Below, in pieces: positions 16,357 to 26,212 of a DNA stretch of 64,000 bases. A model generated the notes under the pieces. It saw only the letters and a list, made by a program, of their open reading frames with translations. It had not been told where the DNA came from and did not search any database. This DNA comes from Pseudomonas alcaligenes. Lineage in GTDB: Bacteria > Pseudomonadota > Gammaproteobacteria > Pseudomonadales > Pseudomonadaceae. Each line of letters opens with the position of its first letter. Position 1 is the stretch's first letter. Made by a program: the position numbers and the translations under genes. The stretch lies in contig NZ_LZEU01000001.1 in NCBI RefSeq assembly GCF_014490745.1, forward strand, positions 1,325,501-1,389,500. Direction: 5' to 3'.

Positions 16357-18546
16357 TCAGCCTTCGCGCAGCTTGATCACATTGCTCGCCGCGCTGGGCT
16401 GGAATTCGCTGAGAAAACGTCCCAGCTCCTCCAGGGGCAGGGGTTTGCTGAACAGGAAACCCTGGATGAAGTCGCACTCCAGGCCGCGCAGGAAGTCCAG
16501 CTGCGCCTGGTTCTCCACCCCTTCGGCGACCACCTTGAGGTGCAGGGTGTGGGCCATGCCGACGATGGCCTGGACGATCTGCTGGTCGGCGTTGCTCTGC
16601 GACAGTTCCTGCATGAACGAGCGGTCGATCTTCAGGGTGTCCAGGGGCAGGCGGCGCAGGTAGGCCAGCGACGAGTAGCCGGTGCCGAAGTCGTCGATGG
16701 AGATGCTCACACCCTGCTCACGGATGCGCTGCAGCAGGCCCAGGGCCTGGGTCACGTTGCTCATCAGGGCGTTCTCGGTGACTTCCAGCTCCAGGCGCTG
16801 CGGGCGCAGGCCGGCACTCTGCAGGGCACGGGCGATCTCCCGGGGCAGGTCGTCGTGGCTGAGGTTGAGCGCCGAGCAGTTCACCGTTACGCGCAGTTCG
16901 GGCAACTGCTGCAGGTCGAGCTGGCGCAGATCCTGGCAGGCGCGGCGCATGACCCAGGTATCCAGCTCGGTGATGAAGCCGTTGGCTTCGGCGATGCCGA
17001 TGAAGCGATCCGGAGCGAGCAGGCCCAGGCTGGGGTGCTGCCAGCGGATCAGCGCCTCCAGCTTGGCCACCTGGCCGCTGGCCATGTCGATGATCGGCTG
17101 GTAGTACAGCAACAGGCCGCGATCCTTTTTCAGCGCCTGGCGCAGCTCGCCTTCCAGTTCCAGCTCCATGGTTGCCTTGTTCTTCAGGTGTTCGCTGAAG
17201 AAGTGCACGCTGTTGCGTCCGCTGCCCTTGGACTGGTACAGCGCCAGGTCGGCATGCTTGAGCAGTTCGTCGCAGCTCTCGCCGTCGCGCGGGTAGACGC
17301 TGATGCCGATGCTGGTGGTCATCACCATCTGCCGGCCGGCCAGGGTGAGCGGCTTCTTCATCCGTTGCATGATGCGCTGGGCCAGGTTGCGGGCCTCTTC
17401 CAGGCGGTTGAGGCTGATCAGGATGCAGAACTCGTCGCCGCCGAAGCGGGCGATCACGTCCTTGTCGCGCAGGGCGCTGCGGATGCGCTCGGCCATGGAT
17501 TTGAGCAGCTCGTCGCCGGCGTCGTGGCCGAGGCTGTCGTTGATCCGCTTGAAGTGATCGATGTCGAGAAACATCACCGCCAGTGCCTGCTGGCGCTGGG
17601 CATGCAGCTGCAACTGCTCGGCGAATACCTCGTTGAAGGCGCGGCGATTGAGCAGGTTGGTCAGTGGGTCGTAATGGGCCACCTTCTGCAGCGAGGCGCG
17701 GGCCTGGTCGAGCTGGCTAAGCAGGGAGCTGACCCGCAGCAGGTCGTGCTCCTTGCTCTGCAGGCGGCGGTCGGCCCAGGCCGCGCCGAGGCCGCTGCCG
17801 ATGCTGAGCAAGGCGATCAGGGCGATGCTCAGACCCAGCTGCAGGCTGTTCTCGGTGCCCTGCAGCGCCAGCGGCGTGCCTTCGGGCACCACCATGTGCA
17901 GCGCCCACATACCGGTGAAGTGCATGGAGACGATGGCCCCGCCCATGATCAGGCTGGCCAGCAGCTTGAGCACCTCGTGCACGGCGCCGCTGCGGTCGCG
18001 GAAGAACAGCGCCAGCTGCAGGGCGGCCAGGCTGGCGGAAAAGGCGATCACCAGCGACAGCACGAACAGCGCCGGCTGGTAGTAGAGGGTGGCCTGCGAG
18101 CGGATCGCCGCCATGCCGATGTAGTGCATCAGGCTGATGCCCAGGCCAATGCACAGGGCCGCCTGCAGGCATTGGCGCAGATTCGGCTTGCTGTGCCCCA
18201 GCGGCTGCATGGCCAGTGCCGAGGCCAGCAGCACCAGAAGCAGAGAAACCAGGGTCGTAGGCAGGTCGTAGCGGATGGCGATGGGGGTCTGGAAGGCCAG
18301 CATGGCGACGAAGTGCATCGACCAGATGCCGCCGCCCAGGCACAGGGCACCGACCACCGACCAGTTGCGCCGGGCCTCCAGGCGCTCGGCGTGGGCCACC
18401 CGGTCGGCGATGCTAAGGGTGGCGTAGCCGGCCGCACAGGCCACCACGTAGGCCAGTATCACCAGCCCCGGCGAATGGCTGCAGTCGAGGATGAGCAGGC
18501 CGCCCTGCGGCGAGCCGATGAGAAAACGCAGTCCCAGCCATTCCAT
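16357..18546 (-). CDS. MHYT-GGDEF-EAL integral membrane c-di-GMP enzyme
   Basis: 729 residues. The N-terminal about 260 residues form a seven-helix MHYT sensor with three repeats of the signature (MHFVAM, MHYIGM, MHFTGM), thought to bind a diatomic gas through copper. The GGDEF domain has an intact RFGGDEF active site and an RDKD inhibitory site five residues upstream. The EAL domain keeps EALIRW, ENALMSN, DDFGTGYSSL and EGVE, so both diguanylate cyclase and phosphodiesterase activities look possible. MucR and NbdA of Pseudomonas aeruginosa share this architecture; the intact GGDEF rather than AGDEF favours the MucR type. GAGGA lies upstream of the ATG. Confidence 0.93.
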   Translation of the reverse strand: MEWLGLRFLIGSPQGGLLILDCSHSPGLVILAYVVACAAGYATLSIADRVAHAERLEARRNWSVVGALCLGGGIWSMHFVAMLAFQTPIAIRYDLPTTLVSLLLVLLASALAMQPLGHSKPNLRQCLQAALCIGLGISLMHYIGMAAIRSQATLYYQPALFVLSLVIAFSASLAALQLALFFRDRSGAVHEVLKLLASLIMGGAIVSMHFTGMWALHMVVPEGTPLALQGTENSLQLGLSIALIALLSIGSGLGAAWADRRLQSKEHDLLRVSSLLSQLDQARASLQKVAHYDPLTNLLNRRAFNEVFAEQLQLHAQRQQALAVMFLDIDHFKRINDSLGHDAGDELLKSMAERIRSALRDKDVIARFGGDEFCILISLNRLEEARNLAQRIMQRMKKPLTLAGRQMVMTTSIGISVYPRDGESCDELLKHADLALYQSKGSGRNSVHFFSEHLKNKATMELELEGELRQALKKDRGLLLYYQPIIDMASGQVAKLEALIRWQHPSLGLLAPDRFIGIAEANGFITELDTWVMRRACQDLRQLDLQQLPELRVTVNCSALNLSHDDLPREIARALQSAGLRPQRLELEVTENALMSNVTQALGLLQRIREQGVSISIDDFGTGYSSLAYLRRLPLDTLKIDRSFMQELSQSNADQQIVQAIVGMAHTLHLKVVAEGVENQAQLDFLRGLECDFIQGFLFSKPLPLEELGRFLSEFQPSAASNVIKLREG

Positions 18547-18648
18547 AGCGCTAAATCCTCTGGCACAGCCTACGGGGGGGGAAATCTGTGTTTCGAACTC
18601 AACCAGTATAGCCAGCGTCCAACCAAGGCCAGGGTTGGCGCGGCCTAA

Positions 18649-18688
18649 GACTTTGGTCGCGAGTGCGCGGCGGCTACGACTAAGGTCG
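18649..18688 (+). promoter_or_regulatory. paired activator-type sites upstream of DUF485-actP
   Basis: GACTTTGGTCG at 18649-18659 and GACTAAGGTCG at 18678-18688 are near-identical and spaced 29 bases apart, close to three helical turns, on the same face. The second sits in a palindrome ACGAC-TAAG-GTCGT. They lie 70-110 bases before the DUF485 start, as expected for a response-regulator-activated acetate uptake operon. The identity of the regulator (CrbR/ErdR-like) is inference. Confidence 0.45.
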
Positions 18689-18756
18689 TCTGTCGCCGCT
18701 CGGGCGTCGGCCTAGAGTGGACTCACCAGCAACCCGTGCTGCGGAGGACAACAACA

Positions 18757-19068
18757 ATGAACGACAGCATCTACCAGCGGATTGAGCAGAATCCGCGCTT
18801 CCAGGAGTTGGTCGCCAAGCGCGAGCGCTTCGCCTGGATACTTTCCGCCATCATGCTCGGCCTGTACGTGGCCTTCATCCTGCTGATCGCCTTCGAGCCG
18901 CAGGTGCTCGGCACGCGCATCAGCGCGGACTCGCCGGTGACCTGGGGCATCCCCATGGGCGTCGGCCTGATCCTTTCCGCCTTCGTCCTGACCGGCATCT
19001 ACGTCAAGCGCGCCAACGGCGAGTTCGACAGCCTCAACCAGGCCATTCTCGACGAGGTGCAGAAATGA
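18757..19068 (+). CDS. DUF485 membrane protein paired with acetate permease
   Basis: 103 residues from the ATG at 18757, with GGAGG upstream. Two transmembrane helices ([21 protein letters not shown] and [20 protein letters not shown]) with the [16 protein letters not shown] lead-in are the DUF485 hallmark. It overlaps the permease start by 4 bases (ATGA), the usual yjcH-actP arrangement. It is probably an accessory of the permease. Confidence 0.92.
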   Translation: MNDSIYQRIEQNPRFQELVAKRERFAWILSAIMLGLYVAFILLIAFEPQVLGTRISADSPVTWGIPMGVGLILSAFVLTGIYVKRANGEFDSLNQAILDEVQK

Positions 19069-20723
19069 TCGCGCGTATTCTTTCCGCCATCGGCCTGCTG
19101 GCCGCGTCTCCGGCCCTGTGGGCGGCCGGTGCCATCGAGGGCGAGGTGCAGCGCCAGCCGCTGAACATTGCTGCCATCCTGATGTTCGTGATCTTCGTCG
19201 GCGCCACCCTGTGCATCACCTACTGGGCGTCCAAGCGCAGCAAGTCGGCGTCCGACTTCTACACCGCCGGCGGCGGCATCACCGGCTTCCAGAACGGCCT
19301 GGCGATTGCCGGCGACTACATGTCGGCGGCGTCCTTCCTGGGCATTTCCGCGCTGGTGTTCGCTTCCGGTTATGACGGCCTGATCTACTCGATCGGTTTC
19401 CTGGTCGGCTGGCCGATCATCCTGTTCCTGATCGCCGAGCGCCTGCGCAACCTGGGCAAGTACACCTTTGCCGACGTCGCCTCGTTCCGCCTCGGGCAGA
19501 AAGAGATCCGCACCCTGTCCGCCTGCGGTTCGCTGGTGGTGGTGGCCTTCTACCTGATCGCGCAGATGGTCGGCGCCGGCAAGCTGATCGAGCTGCTGTT
19601 CGGCCTCGACTACCACGTCGCGGTGGTGCTGGTCGGCATCCTGATGGTCTGCTACGTGCTGTTCGGCGGCATGCTGGCGACCACCTGGGTACAGATCATC
19701 AAGGCCGTGCTGCTGCTCTCCGGCGCCTCGTTCATGGCGCTGATGGTGATGAAGCACGTCGGTTTCGACTTCGCCACCCTGTTCAGCGAAGCGATCAAGG
19801 CCCACCCCAAAGGCGAGGCCATCATGAGCCCCGGCGGCCTGGTGAAAGACCCGATCTCGGCGATGTCCCTCGGCCTGGCGCTGATGTTCGGCACCGCCGG
19901 CCTGCCGCATATCCTGATGCGCTTCTTCACCGTCAGCGATGCCAAGGAAGCCCGCAAGTCGGTGTTCTACGCCACCGGTTTCATCGGCTACTTCTACATC
20001 CTGACCTTCATCATCGGCTTCGGCGCGATCCTGCTGGTCGGCACCAACCCGGACTTCAAGGACGCCACCGGCGCACTGCTCGGCGGCAACAACATGGCGG
20101 CCGTGCACCTGGCCAACGCGGTGGGCGGCAGCTGGTTCCTCGGCTTCATCTCGGCCGTGGCCTTCGCCACCATCCTCGCCGTGGTGTCCGGGCTGACCCT
20201 GTCCGGCGCCTCGGCAGTGTCCCACGACCTGTACGCCAGCGTGTTCAAGAAGGGCAAGGCCACCGAGAAGGATGAGCTGCGCGTATCGAAGATCACCACC
20301 GTGGTGCTCGGCGTGCTGGCCATCGGTCTGGGCATCCTGTTCGAGAAGCAGAACATCGCCTTCATGGTCGGCCTGGCGTTCTCCATCGCCGCCAGCTGCA
20401 ACTTCCCGGTGCTGATCCTCTCCATGTACTGGAAGAAGCTGACCACCCGAGGCGCCATGATCGGCGGCTGGCTGGGCCTGCTCACTGCCGTCGGCCTGAT
20501 GATCCTCGGCCCGACCATCTGGGTGCAGATCCTCGGCAACGCCACGCCGATCTACCCCTACGAGTACCCGGCGCTGTTCTCCATCGCCGTGGCCTTCGTC
20601 GGCATCTGGTTCTTCTCGATCACCGACAAGTCGGTTTCGGCCAGCGAAGAGCGGGCGCGCTTCTACCCGCAGTTCGTACGTTCGCAGACCGGCCTGGGGG
20701 CCAGCGGCGCCGCCGCGCACTGA
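19065..20723 (+). CDS. actP: cation/acetate symporter ActP
   Basis: 552 residues, a sodium:solute symporter family member. An N-terminal signal-like helix and 13 or so transmembrane segments are visible. Family motifs include [29 protein letters not shown] (seen at residues about 62-90), [15 protein letters not shown] and the C-terminal [17 protein letters not shown]. It imports acetate and other short monocarboxylates with a cation. It is coupled to the DUF485 gene and ends before a strong terminator. Confidence 0.95.
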   Translation: MIARILSAIGLLAASPALWAAGAIEGEVQRQPLNIAAILMFVIFVGATLCITYWASKRSKSASDFYTAGGGITGFQNGLAIAGDYMSAASFLGISALVFASGYDGLIYSIGFLVGWPIILFLIAERLRNLGKYTFADVASFRLGQKEIRTLSACGSLVVVAFYLIAQMVGAGKLIELLFGLDYHVAVVLVGILMVCYVLFGGMLATTWVQIIKAVLLLSGASFMALMVMKHVGFDFATLFSEAIKAHPKGEAIMSPGGLVKDPISAMSLGLALMFGTAGLPHILMRFFTVSDAKEARKSVFYATGFIGYFYILTFIIGFGAILLVGTNPDFKDATGALLGGNNMAAVHLANAVGGSWFLGFISAVAFATILAVVSGLTLSGASAVSHDLYASVFKKGKATEKDELRVSKITTVVLGVLAIGLGILFEKQNIAFMVGLAFSIAASCNFPVLILSMYWKKLTTRGAMIGGWLGLLTAVGLMILGPTIWVQILGNATPIYPYEYPALFSIAVAFVGIWFFSITDKSVSASEERARFYPQFVRSQTGLGASGAAAH

Positions 20724-20744
20724 TCGGGTTTTCTCCGTGTGACT

Positions 20745-20770
20745 GGGCAGCCTGCGGGCTGCCCTTTTTT
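20745..20770 (+). terminator. rho-independent terminator after actP
   Basis: GGGCAGCC, a TGCG loop and GGCTGCCC form an 8-bp stem followed by six T, 21 bases after the actP stop. Confidence 0.93.
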
Positions 20771-20877
20771 ATGGGCGCGATTTGCCCGGCGGGACGACGT
20801 GCATCACTGCAAAACCTGCAGGCACCCCGTATCATCGCGGGCTGTTCAACCCGGACGAATGCAGAGGATTTTCACGG

Positions 20878-21585
20878 ATGAAGACGTACCTGAAACACTG
20901 GGCCGGCCTGGCCCTGCTGGCCACCCTGGTCGTATTGGGCGGCTGTTCCTCCAAAGGCGGCGAAGCCTACGGTGGTGCACCCGCAGCTGAGGCGGCGCTC
21001 AGTGCGCCGCTGCAGAGCAAGACGGCCGGCCGCCTGCTGGTCTGGACGGCCGACTTCTCCCTGGAAGTGGCCGATGTGGCCAAGGCCCGCCAGCAGCTGA
21101 GCGAGCGCATCATCGGCCTCGGCGGCTATGTCGAGGAAACCAGCGAGTACGGCAGTGACCGCCAGAGCTTCGTCTTCCGTGTGCCCAAGGATCGTTTCGA
21201 GGCGGCCCTGAGCAGCGTGGAACAGAGTGGCAAGGTGCTGGCCCGCCACGTCAAGGGCGAGGATGTCACCGAGCAGTACGTCGACGTGGAAACCCGCCTG
21301 AACAACAACAAGGGGCTGCGTGACCGCCTGCGGGCGCTGCTGGCCCAGGCCAAGGACGTCAAGGACATCCTGCAGATCGAGAGCGAGCTGAACCGCGTGC
21401 AGTCCGAGATCGATTCCATGGAAGCGCGCATGCGCATCCTCAAGGATCAGATCCAGATGTCCACCCTCAAGGTCAGCCTGAGCCAGACCGAACCGCCCAA
21501 GCCGGCCACCATCTACGGGCCGCTGGGTTACCTGTACAAGGGTGCGGAATGGTTCGTCACCAAGCTGTTTATCATCCGCGAGTGA
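20878..21585 (+). CDS. DUF4349 lipoprotein
   Basis: 235 residues from the ATG at 20878. The lipobox LVVLGGC with Cys near residue 21 marks a lipoprotein. The DUF4349 body follows: LVWTADFSLEVADVAKARQQ, GGYVEETSE, FVFRVPKDRFEAAL, and a long coiled coil (residues about 135-200, TRLNNNKGLRDRL to QMSTLKVSLSQTE). A C-terminal hydrophobic segment is weak or absent. Proteins of this family are envelope-located with unknown function. The next gene overlaps by 4 bases. Confidence 0.87.
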   Translation: MKTYLKHWAGLALLATLVVLGGCSSKGGEAYGGAPAAEAALSAPLQSKTAGRLLVWTADFSLEVADVAKARQQLSERIIGLGGYVEETSEYGSDRQSFVFRVPKDRFEAALSSVEQSGKVLARHVKGEDVTEQYVDVETRLNNNKGLRDRLRALLAQAKDVKDILQIESELNRVQSEIDSMEARMRILKDQIQMSTLKVSLSQTEPPKPATIYGPLGYLYKGAEWFVTKLFIIRE

Positions 21586-22022
21586 AGCGGCGCCTGCTGT
21601 GGGCCGGTGGCCTGTTGCTGGTGCCGCTGCTGGCCGGCGGCGGCTGGCTGTGGCTCAAGGCCGAGTACCGCAACGAGGCGGCCATCGAGGTGGCCAGCAC
21701 TTTTCTCCGCCTGCTGCAGGAAGAGCGTCCGGACGAAGCCTTCGAGCTGGCCCTGGCCCGCGGCGGCCTGCTCAGCCGGGATCGCCAGCAGTTCAGCAAA
21801 AGCATGGATTACCAGCTGTGCAGCCGCCGGCCACTGGAGATGGTCTGGACTCATCCGCCACAGTCGCGCGGCAACCGCCTGCGCCGCTGGCTGGCCGGCA
21901 CCGAGGTGGAGATGCCCAGCTTTACCGTGCATTTCGACGGCGCCTGTCCGATCTCCGTCGAGCTGCGCCGCGATGCCCAGGGGCGTTGGCGGGTATTCAA
22001 CTTCCAGTCCACCGCCGGCTAG
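21582..22022 (+). CDS. hypothetical membrane-anchored protein coupled to DUF4349 lipoprotein
   Basis: 146 residues from a GTG that overlaps the upstream stop (GTGA). One N-terminal helix (LLWAGGLLLVPLLAGGGWLWL) anchors a periplasmic domain with a two-Cys pattern (YQLCSRRP and DGACPIS) that could form a disulfide. The fold resembles small exported proteins of the NTF2/DUF4878-like kind only loosely; I do not assign a family. The coupling suggests function with the lipoprotein. Confidence 0.7.
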   Translation: MKRRLLWAGGLLLVPLLAGGGWLWLKAEYRNEAAIEVASTFLRLLQEERPDEAFELALARGGLLSRDRQQFSKSMDYQLCSRRPLEMVWTHPPQSRGNRLRRWLAGTEVEMPSFTVHFDGACPISVELRRDAQGRWRVFNFQSTAG

Positions 22023-22046
22023 CCCTGGGCCGTTTGGCGGCCTCGC

Positions 22047-22075
22047 CCGTAGGGTGCGCATGGCGCAGCCTACGG
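22047..22075. terminator. hairpin after the DUF4349 unit
   Basis: CCGTAGG pairs with CCTACGG and continues, after one mismatch, as TGCGC with GCGCA around an ATG loop. It lies 25 bases after the stop. No T-run follows; it resembles small palindromes repeated in Pseudomonas genomes and may be a terminator or mRNA 3' stabiliser. Confidence 0.5.
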
Positions 22076-22157
22076 AGAACAGATACTCGGGTTTTGGCTT
22101 GAGCGGCCGCGCCCGCTCGGGCATGGTTGACCCAGGTTCAGCACAAGGCAGTCCGTC

Positions 22158-22685
22158 ATGACGACATTTCTGATCATCCCCGGCTATGGCGACTCCGGCC
22201 CCGAGCACTGGCAGAGCCTATGGCAGCAGAGCGATCCGCGCATGCAGCGGGTCGCCCAGCGCGACTGGTGGAACCCGGTGTGCAGCGAATGGGTGAGCAA
22301 CCTGGAACAGGCGGTGGCCGCCAGTGGGCCGGATACCGTGCTGGTGGCCCACAGCCTGGGCTGCGGTCTGGTGGCGCACTGGGCGGCGCAGACCCGCCAA
22401 CGCATCCGCGCGGCCATGCTGGTGGCACCGCCGGATCCGGAAGGCCCGGCCGCCGAGCTGAATATCGTCGGTTTCGTGCCGGTGCCCGACCTACCGCTGG
22501 CCTTTCCCAGCCTGCTGGTGGCCAGCAGCGACGACCCCTACAGCAGCCTGGAGCACGCCCGCGCCGCCGCCACCCGCTGGGGCAGCCGCTGGCACAACCT
22601 GGGCGCCTGCGGCCATATCAACGGCGACAGCGGCCTGGGCGACTGGCCCGAGGGCCGGGCGTTGCTGCAGTCGTTGCTGGCGTAA
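22158..22685 (+). CDS. RBBP9/YdeN family alpha/beta hydrolase
   Basis: 175 residues, normal for this family of small serine hydrolases. The N-terminal FLIIPGYGDSGPEHWQSLW is the family signature. The nucleophile elbow is VAHSLGCG near residue 69, the acid is likely in ASSDDPYSS and the His in GACGHINGDSGLGDW. No signal peptide; cytosolic. The substrate is unknown. Stands alone in its direction with weak ribosome-site evidence (AAGGCAG region). Confidence 0.9.
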   Translation: MTTFLIIPGYGDSGPEHWQSLWQQSDPRMQRVAQRDWWNPVCSEWVSNLEQAVAASGPDTVLVAHSLGCGLVAHWAAQTRQRIRAAMLVAPPDPEGPAAELNIVGFVPVPDLPLAFPSLLVASSDDPYSSLEHARAAATRWGSRWHNLGACGHINGDSGLGDWPEGRALLQSLLA

Positions 22686-22771
22686 GCCGTCGCCCCGTTG
22701 TGCGAAACGGCTGACGCCGTGCCGCGATATTGCTAAGTTGGCGCCCCCGTCTTCGACTGCGCAGAACCACC

Positions 22772-22993
22772 GTGACCGAACAAGCCAAGAACCCGCTGCA
22801 TGGCATCACCCTGGAGAAGCTGCTCACCGAGCTGGTTGCCCAGTACGGCTGGGAGGGGCTGGCCAAGCGCGTGGATATCCGCTGCTTCAAGAACGACCCG
22901 AGCATCAAGTCGAGCCTGACCTTCCTGCGCAAGACGCCCTGGGCGCGCAGCGAGGTCGAGGCGCTGTACGTGGCGCTGCGCAGCAAGGGCTGA
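22772..22993 (+). CDS. VF530 family (DUF2132) small DNA-binding-like protein
   Basis: 73 residues from a GTG at 22772. The VF530 signature is nearly complete: [51 protein letters not shown] (read as its key positions GWexLa, INCF-like IRCFK, [13 protein letters not shown]). The fold is a small helical domain noted for similarity to DNA-binding folds; a function is not established. Confidence 0.88.
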   Translation: MTEQAKNPLHGITLEKLLTELVAQYGWEGLAKRVDIRCFKNDPSIKSSLTFLRKTPWARSEVEALYVALRSKG

Positions 22994-23077
22994 GCCCCGC
23001 GCCACCTGGCGCTGTGCGGCCTGGTCAGCCCGGGCCTGCAGCGCTGTCTCCCAACCTTTCTCTATAACTGCCGGGCG

Positions 23078-26000
23078 CTAGCTGCTGCGCGCCTGCACGG
23101 CCGTCAGCGGGGCGCGGCACAGGCTGCTGGTGCCTGGCTCCAGGTAGGGCGTGAGGATCGGCGCCATGCCCTTGAGTACCTGCACCGGCAGCGCCGAGGT
23201 GAAGCGGAAGCCTTCCGCCGCCTGGCCGGGGACGAAGGCGGTGAGGGTGCCGAAGTGGTTGGCGCCCAGGTAGAAGACGAAGGTGGCGGTGCGGTTGATC
23301 GCCCGTGAGCTGAGCACCTGGCCGCCGCGGGTGGTGCTTTCAATGCGGTTGTCGCCGGTGCCGGTCTTGCCGCCCATGGTCAGCTTGCTGCCGTCGGCCA
23401 GCACGAAGGTGCCGGCCAGGCGCCGCGCGGTGCCGGCTTCCACCACTTGCGAGAGGGCTTCGCGCAGCGCCGCGGCGACCTCGCTTGGCAGCACCCGCTC
23501 GCCGCCCTGGTTGTCGTGGCTGAGCAGGGTTTCATAGGGGGTCTGCGCGGCGAAGTGCAGCTGGTCGATGCGCACGCTGGCCTGGCGCACGCCGTCGTTC
23601 TGGATGATCCCCATCAGCTCGGCCAGCGCCGCCGGGCGGTCGCCGGAGCTGCCGATGGCAGTGGCCAGCGACGGCACCAGGTGGTCGAACGGGTAGCCCA
23701 GGCGCTGCCAGCGCTGGTGGATGTCGAGGAAGGCCTCGACTTCCAGCAGGGTGCGGATGCGGCTGTCGCGGGCGCTCTTGTGGCGGGTCTTGAACAGCCA
23801 GCCGTAGACCTCCTGACGTTCCTCGGCGCTGGCCGCCACGGCGTCCTTGAAGCTGGCCTGCGGCTGTTCGATCAGGTAGCCCAGCAACCACAGTTCCAGC
23901 GGGTGCACGCGGGCGATGTAGCCCTGGTCGGGCAGGCTCCAGGCACCGGGGCCGTAGTCCAGGTAGAGGCTGTGGATCTTCTTGTCGGTGAGTTTCTCCT
24001 GCGGCACGTGGGCCTTGAGGAAGGCGGCGAAGGTGGCCTCGTCGACTTCCGGCATCAGGTAGCGGTGCACCGCGGCCAGGCGCACGGCGGTGTGGCGCAG
24101 GCCGTCGAGGAAGGTGTCGAGGCGCTCCTGGGCCGTCTTGCCCTGGTACTTGCGCCAGAAGCGCAGGAGGAAGGTGGTGCCCTCGCGGTCGGCGAAGCGC
24201 TTGAGGTAGTCGGCGCGTAGCGGATGCTGGTCGTCGCGCAGCAGCTCGGCGCTATTGGTCGCACCGTGGTAGGTGCTGTAGCGCACCAGGTCGCGTAGCA
24301 GGCGGATGAAGGGCAGGTTGATCGATTCGCGCAGGGCCTCGCGCAGGGTCGGGATACGGCCGTTGTCCTCGCGCTTGAAGTTGCTGAAAGTGTGCGCGCC
24401 GCCGCCGGTGAAGAAGGTTTCGTAGGGGCTGGCCGAGTATTTGCGATCGAGGGCCGCGCCGAGCATGGCGGCGAGCCCGGCCTGCGGGTTGCCGAGCAGG
24501 TAGTCGAGGGCCCAGCGGGTCAGGTGATCCTGCTCGGCCACCGTGATGCTGCGCAGCGCCTCGGCGCTCTGCCCGGTGTAACGCTGGTGCAGCTCGGCGA
24601 TCACCTGCAGGTAAGTGGTGAGCACCCGCAGCTTGGCGGTGGAGCCCAGTTCCAGCTTGCTGCCCTCGTTGATGTCGAAGGGCTGGTCGGTGCTGTCGGT
24701 CTGTACCCGCACGCGGGCGCCGTCGGCGGTGCGTTCGAACAGGGTGAAGCTGTAGCGCACGTCGGCGGTTTTCTCCGGCGACAGCAGGCGCTCGCCGTAC
24801 AGGCCGATCTGCTCGGCGAAGGCCGGGTCGGCCAGTTGGCGCAGGTAGACGCTGACCTGCTGCTGCAACTCGGCATTGAGGGTGCTGCTGGCGCTCAGGT
24901 CGAGGCGGTCGAGGTCGTACAGCGGCAGGTTGAGCAGGCTCGACAGGCGCGAGCGGGCCACGCTGATGCCCTTGTTGCTTTCCACTGCCTGCACCGCCGG
25001 CTGCTGGGCCAGGTCGCGAAAGTGCAGGCGCTGGGCCAGGGCTGCGTCGCGCAGGCGCCAGTCGATCACGCCGCCGCTGGCCAGCACGCGGATATGGCTG
25101 TCGGTCAGGCTTTCCAGTTCCTTGCGCCCCTGGGCCAGGTAATAGGAGGGGCGGCGCTGGGCGATCATCAGGGCCAGCACCTGGCGCAGCGCCAGGCCGC
25201 GCTCGGCGCTGCTGGCCAGCGGTGTGCGGGCCGGGTCGAGCAGGCTGTTGACCCGCTGGAAGTCGGCGCCGAACCACACCCGCAGGCCGTCGGCCAGGCC
25301 GTGCACCTCGCCGTAGCCGGGGGCGGCGGAGAGCGGCACGCTGTTCAGGTAGTCACGCACGATGCTTTGCCGTGCGGGGAGGGTGTCCGGCCCTTGCTGA
25401 TAGGCGCGTACGCTGGCGGAAACCATCTGTCGCAGCTTTTCCATGGCCGACAGGGTCAGGCCGTCCGGCGAGTGGCGGTATTTCTCCAGCTGGGTGGCCA
25501 GGGTGCTGCCGCCGGCCGACTGCTCCTGCAGGGCGAAATTCTTGCCCACTTGCGACAGCGCCGCCCGGGCGAAGCGCGGCCAGTCCACTGCCGGGTTGGC
25601 CTGGGGCGGGTCGGGGTCGAGCAGGTGGCGGTTCTCGATGAACAGCAGGCTGCCGGCGATCAGCGGCGGGATATCGCTGAACTGGTGGTAGAGCTGCTGC
25701 GGGCTGCGGAACTGGTACAGCGGCAGGCCGCGGCAGTCCTCGATGTTCAGCCCGGCCTGGGTTTTCTCGCGAAACGGCGGGAAGTAGCCGCGCTGGCTGT
25801 AGTCGAGCAGGGCGGGGGAGAAGTTCGCCTGGGCGCTGATCAGGTAATGCCGCTGCTGCAGGCGCTCCAGCAGCAGCGGCAAGTGGGCGTAGCCCAGGCG
25901 CTTGTCGAACGGGCCGTCGATGGGGAAACGGATGGTTTCGCTCGGCCCGGGTTGCACGGCGTATGTCAGGCGCGCGGCGTACTGGCTGAACTCGCGGGCC

Positions 26001-26188
26001 TGCAGCTCTGCGGTACGCAGCTCGCGGGCGATAGCCAGGCCGAGGGCGATCAGGCCGGCCAGCAGGAACAGCCAGAAGGCAAGCTTCAGCTTGCGCCGTG
26101 GTGCGGGCTTTTTCGACGAATAAAGCGGCTCAGGAGCGCCCTCGGCGAGCGCGTTCTGCGGTGCATCGGATTGCCATAAAGCGCCCAT
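23078..26188 (-). CDS. large class A penicillin-binding-like transglycosylase/transpeptidase, divergent
   Basis: 1036 residues, longer than PBP1a/1b. One transmembrane helix (residues about 36-56) follows a Lys/Arg-rich cytosolic start. The GT51 domain is recognisable but altered: catalytic Glu185 in LLFIENRHLL where EDRRFxxHxG is usual, then GGSTLATQLEKY in place of GGSTLTQQLVKN. The transpeptidase domain keeps SxxK (GSTAKL, about 530), SxN (SINLP) and KTGT (about 941-944). It should polymerise and/or cross-link peptidoglycan in the periplasm. An insert-rich region of about 250 residues lies between SxN and KTGT. Monocistronic. Confidence 0.85.
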   Translation of the reverse strand: MGALWQSDAPQNALAEGAPEPLYSSKKPAPRRKLKLAFWLFLLAGLIALGLAIARELRTAELQAREFSQYAARLTYAVQPGPSETIRFPIDGPFDKRLGYAHLPLLLERLQQRHYLISAQANFSPALLDYSQRGYFPPFREKTQAGLNIEDCRGLPLYQFRSPQQLYHQFSDIPPLIAGSLLFIENRHLLDPDPPQANPAVDWPRFARAALSQVGKNFALQEQSAGGSTLATQLEKYRHSPDGLTLSAMEKLRQMVSASVRAYQQGPDTLPARQSIVRDYLNSVPLSAAPGYGEVHGLADGLRVWFGADFQRVNSLLDPARTPLASSAERGLALRQVLALMIAQRRPSYYLAQGRKELESLTDSHIRVLASGGVIDWRLRDAALAQRLHFRDLAQQPAVQAVESNKGISVARSRLSSLLNLPLYDLDRLDLSASSTLNAELQQQVSVYLRQLADPAFAEQIGLYGERLLSPEKTADVRYSFTLFERTADGARVRVQTDSTDQPFDINEGSKLELGSTAKLRVLTTYLQVIAELHQRYTGQSAEALRSITVAEQDHLTRWALDYLLGNPQAGLAAMLGAALDRKYSASPYETFFTGGGAHTFSNFKREDNGRIPTLREALRESINLPFIRLLRDLVRYSTYHGATNSAELLRDDQHPLRADYLKRFADREGTTFLLRFWRKYQGKTAQERLDTFLDGLRHTAVRLAAVHRYLMPEVDEATFAAFLKAHVPQEKLTDKKIHSLYLDYGPGAWSLPDQGYIARVHPLELWLLGYLIEQPQASFKDAVAASAEERQEVYGWLFKTRHKSARDSRIRTLLEVEAFLDIHQRWQRLGYPFDHLVPSLATAIGSSGDRPAALAELMGIIQNDGVRQASVRIDQLHFAAQTPYETLLSHDNQGGERVLPSEVAAALREALSQVVEAGTARRLAGTFVLADGSKLTMGGKTGTGDNRIESTTRGGQVLSSRAINRTATFVFYLGANHFGTLTAFVPGQAAEGFRFTSALPVQVLKGMAPILTPYLEPGTSSLCRAPLTAVQARSS

Positions 26189-26212
26189 AGTGAGATGGCC
26201 TGGCTACACACG

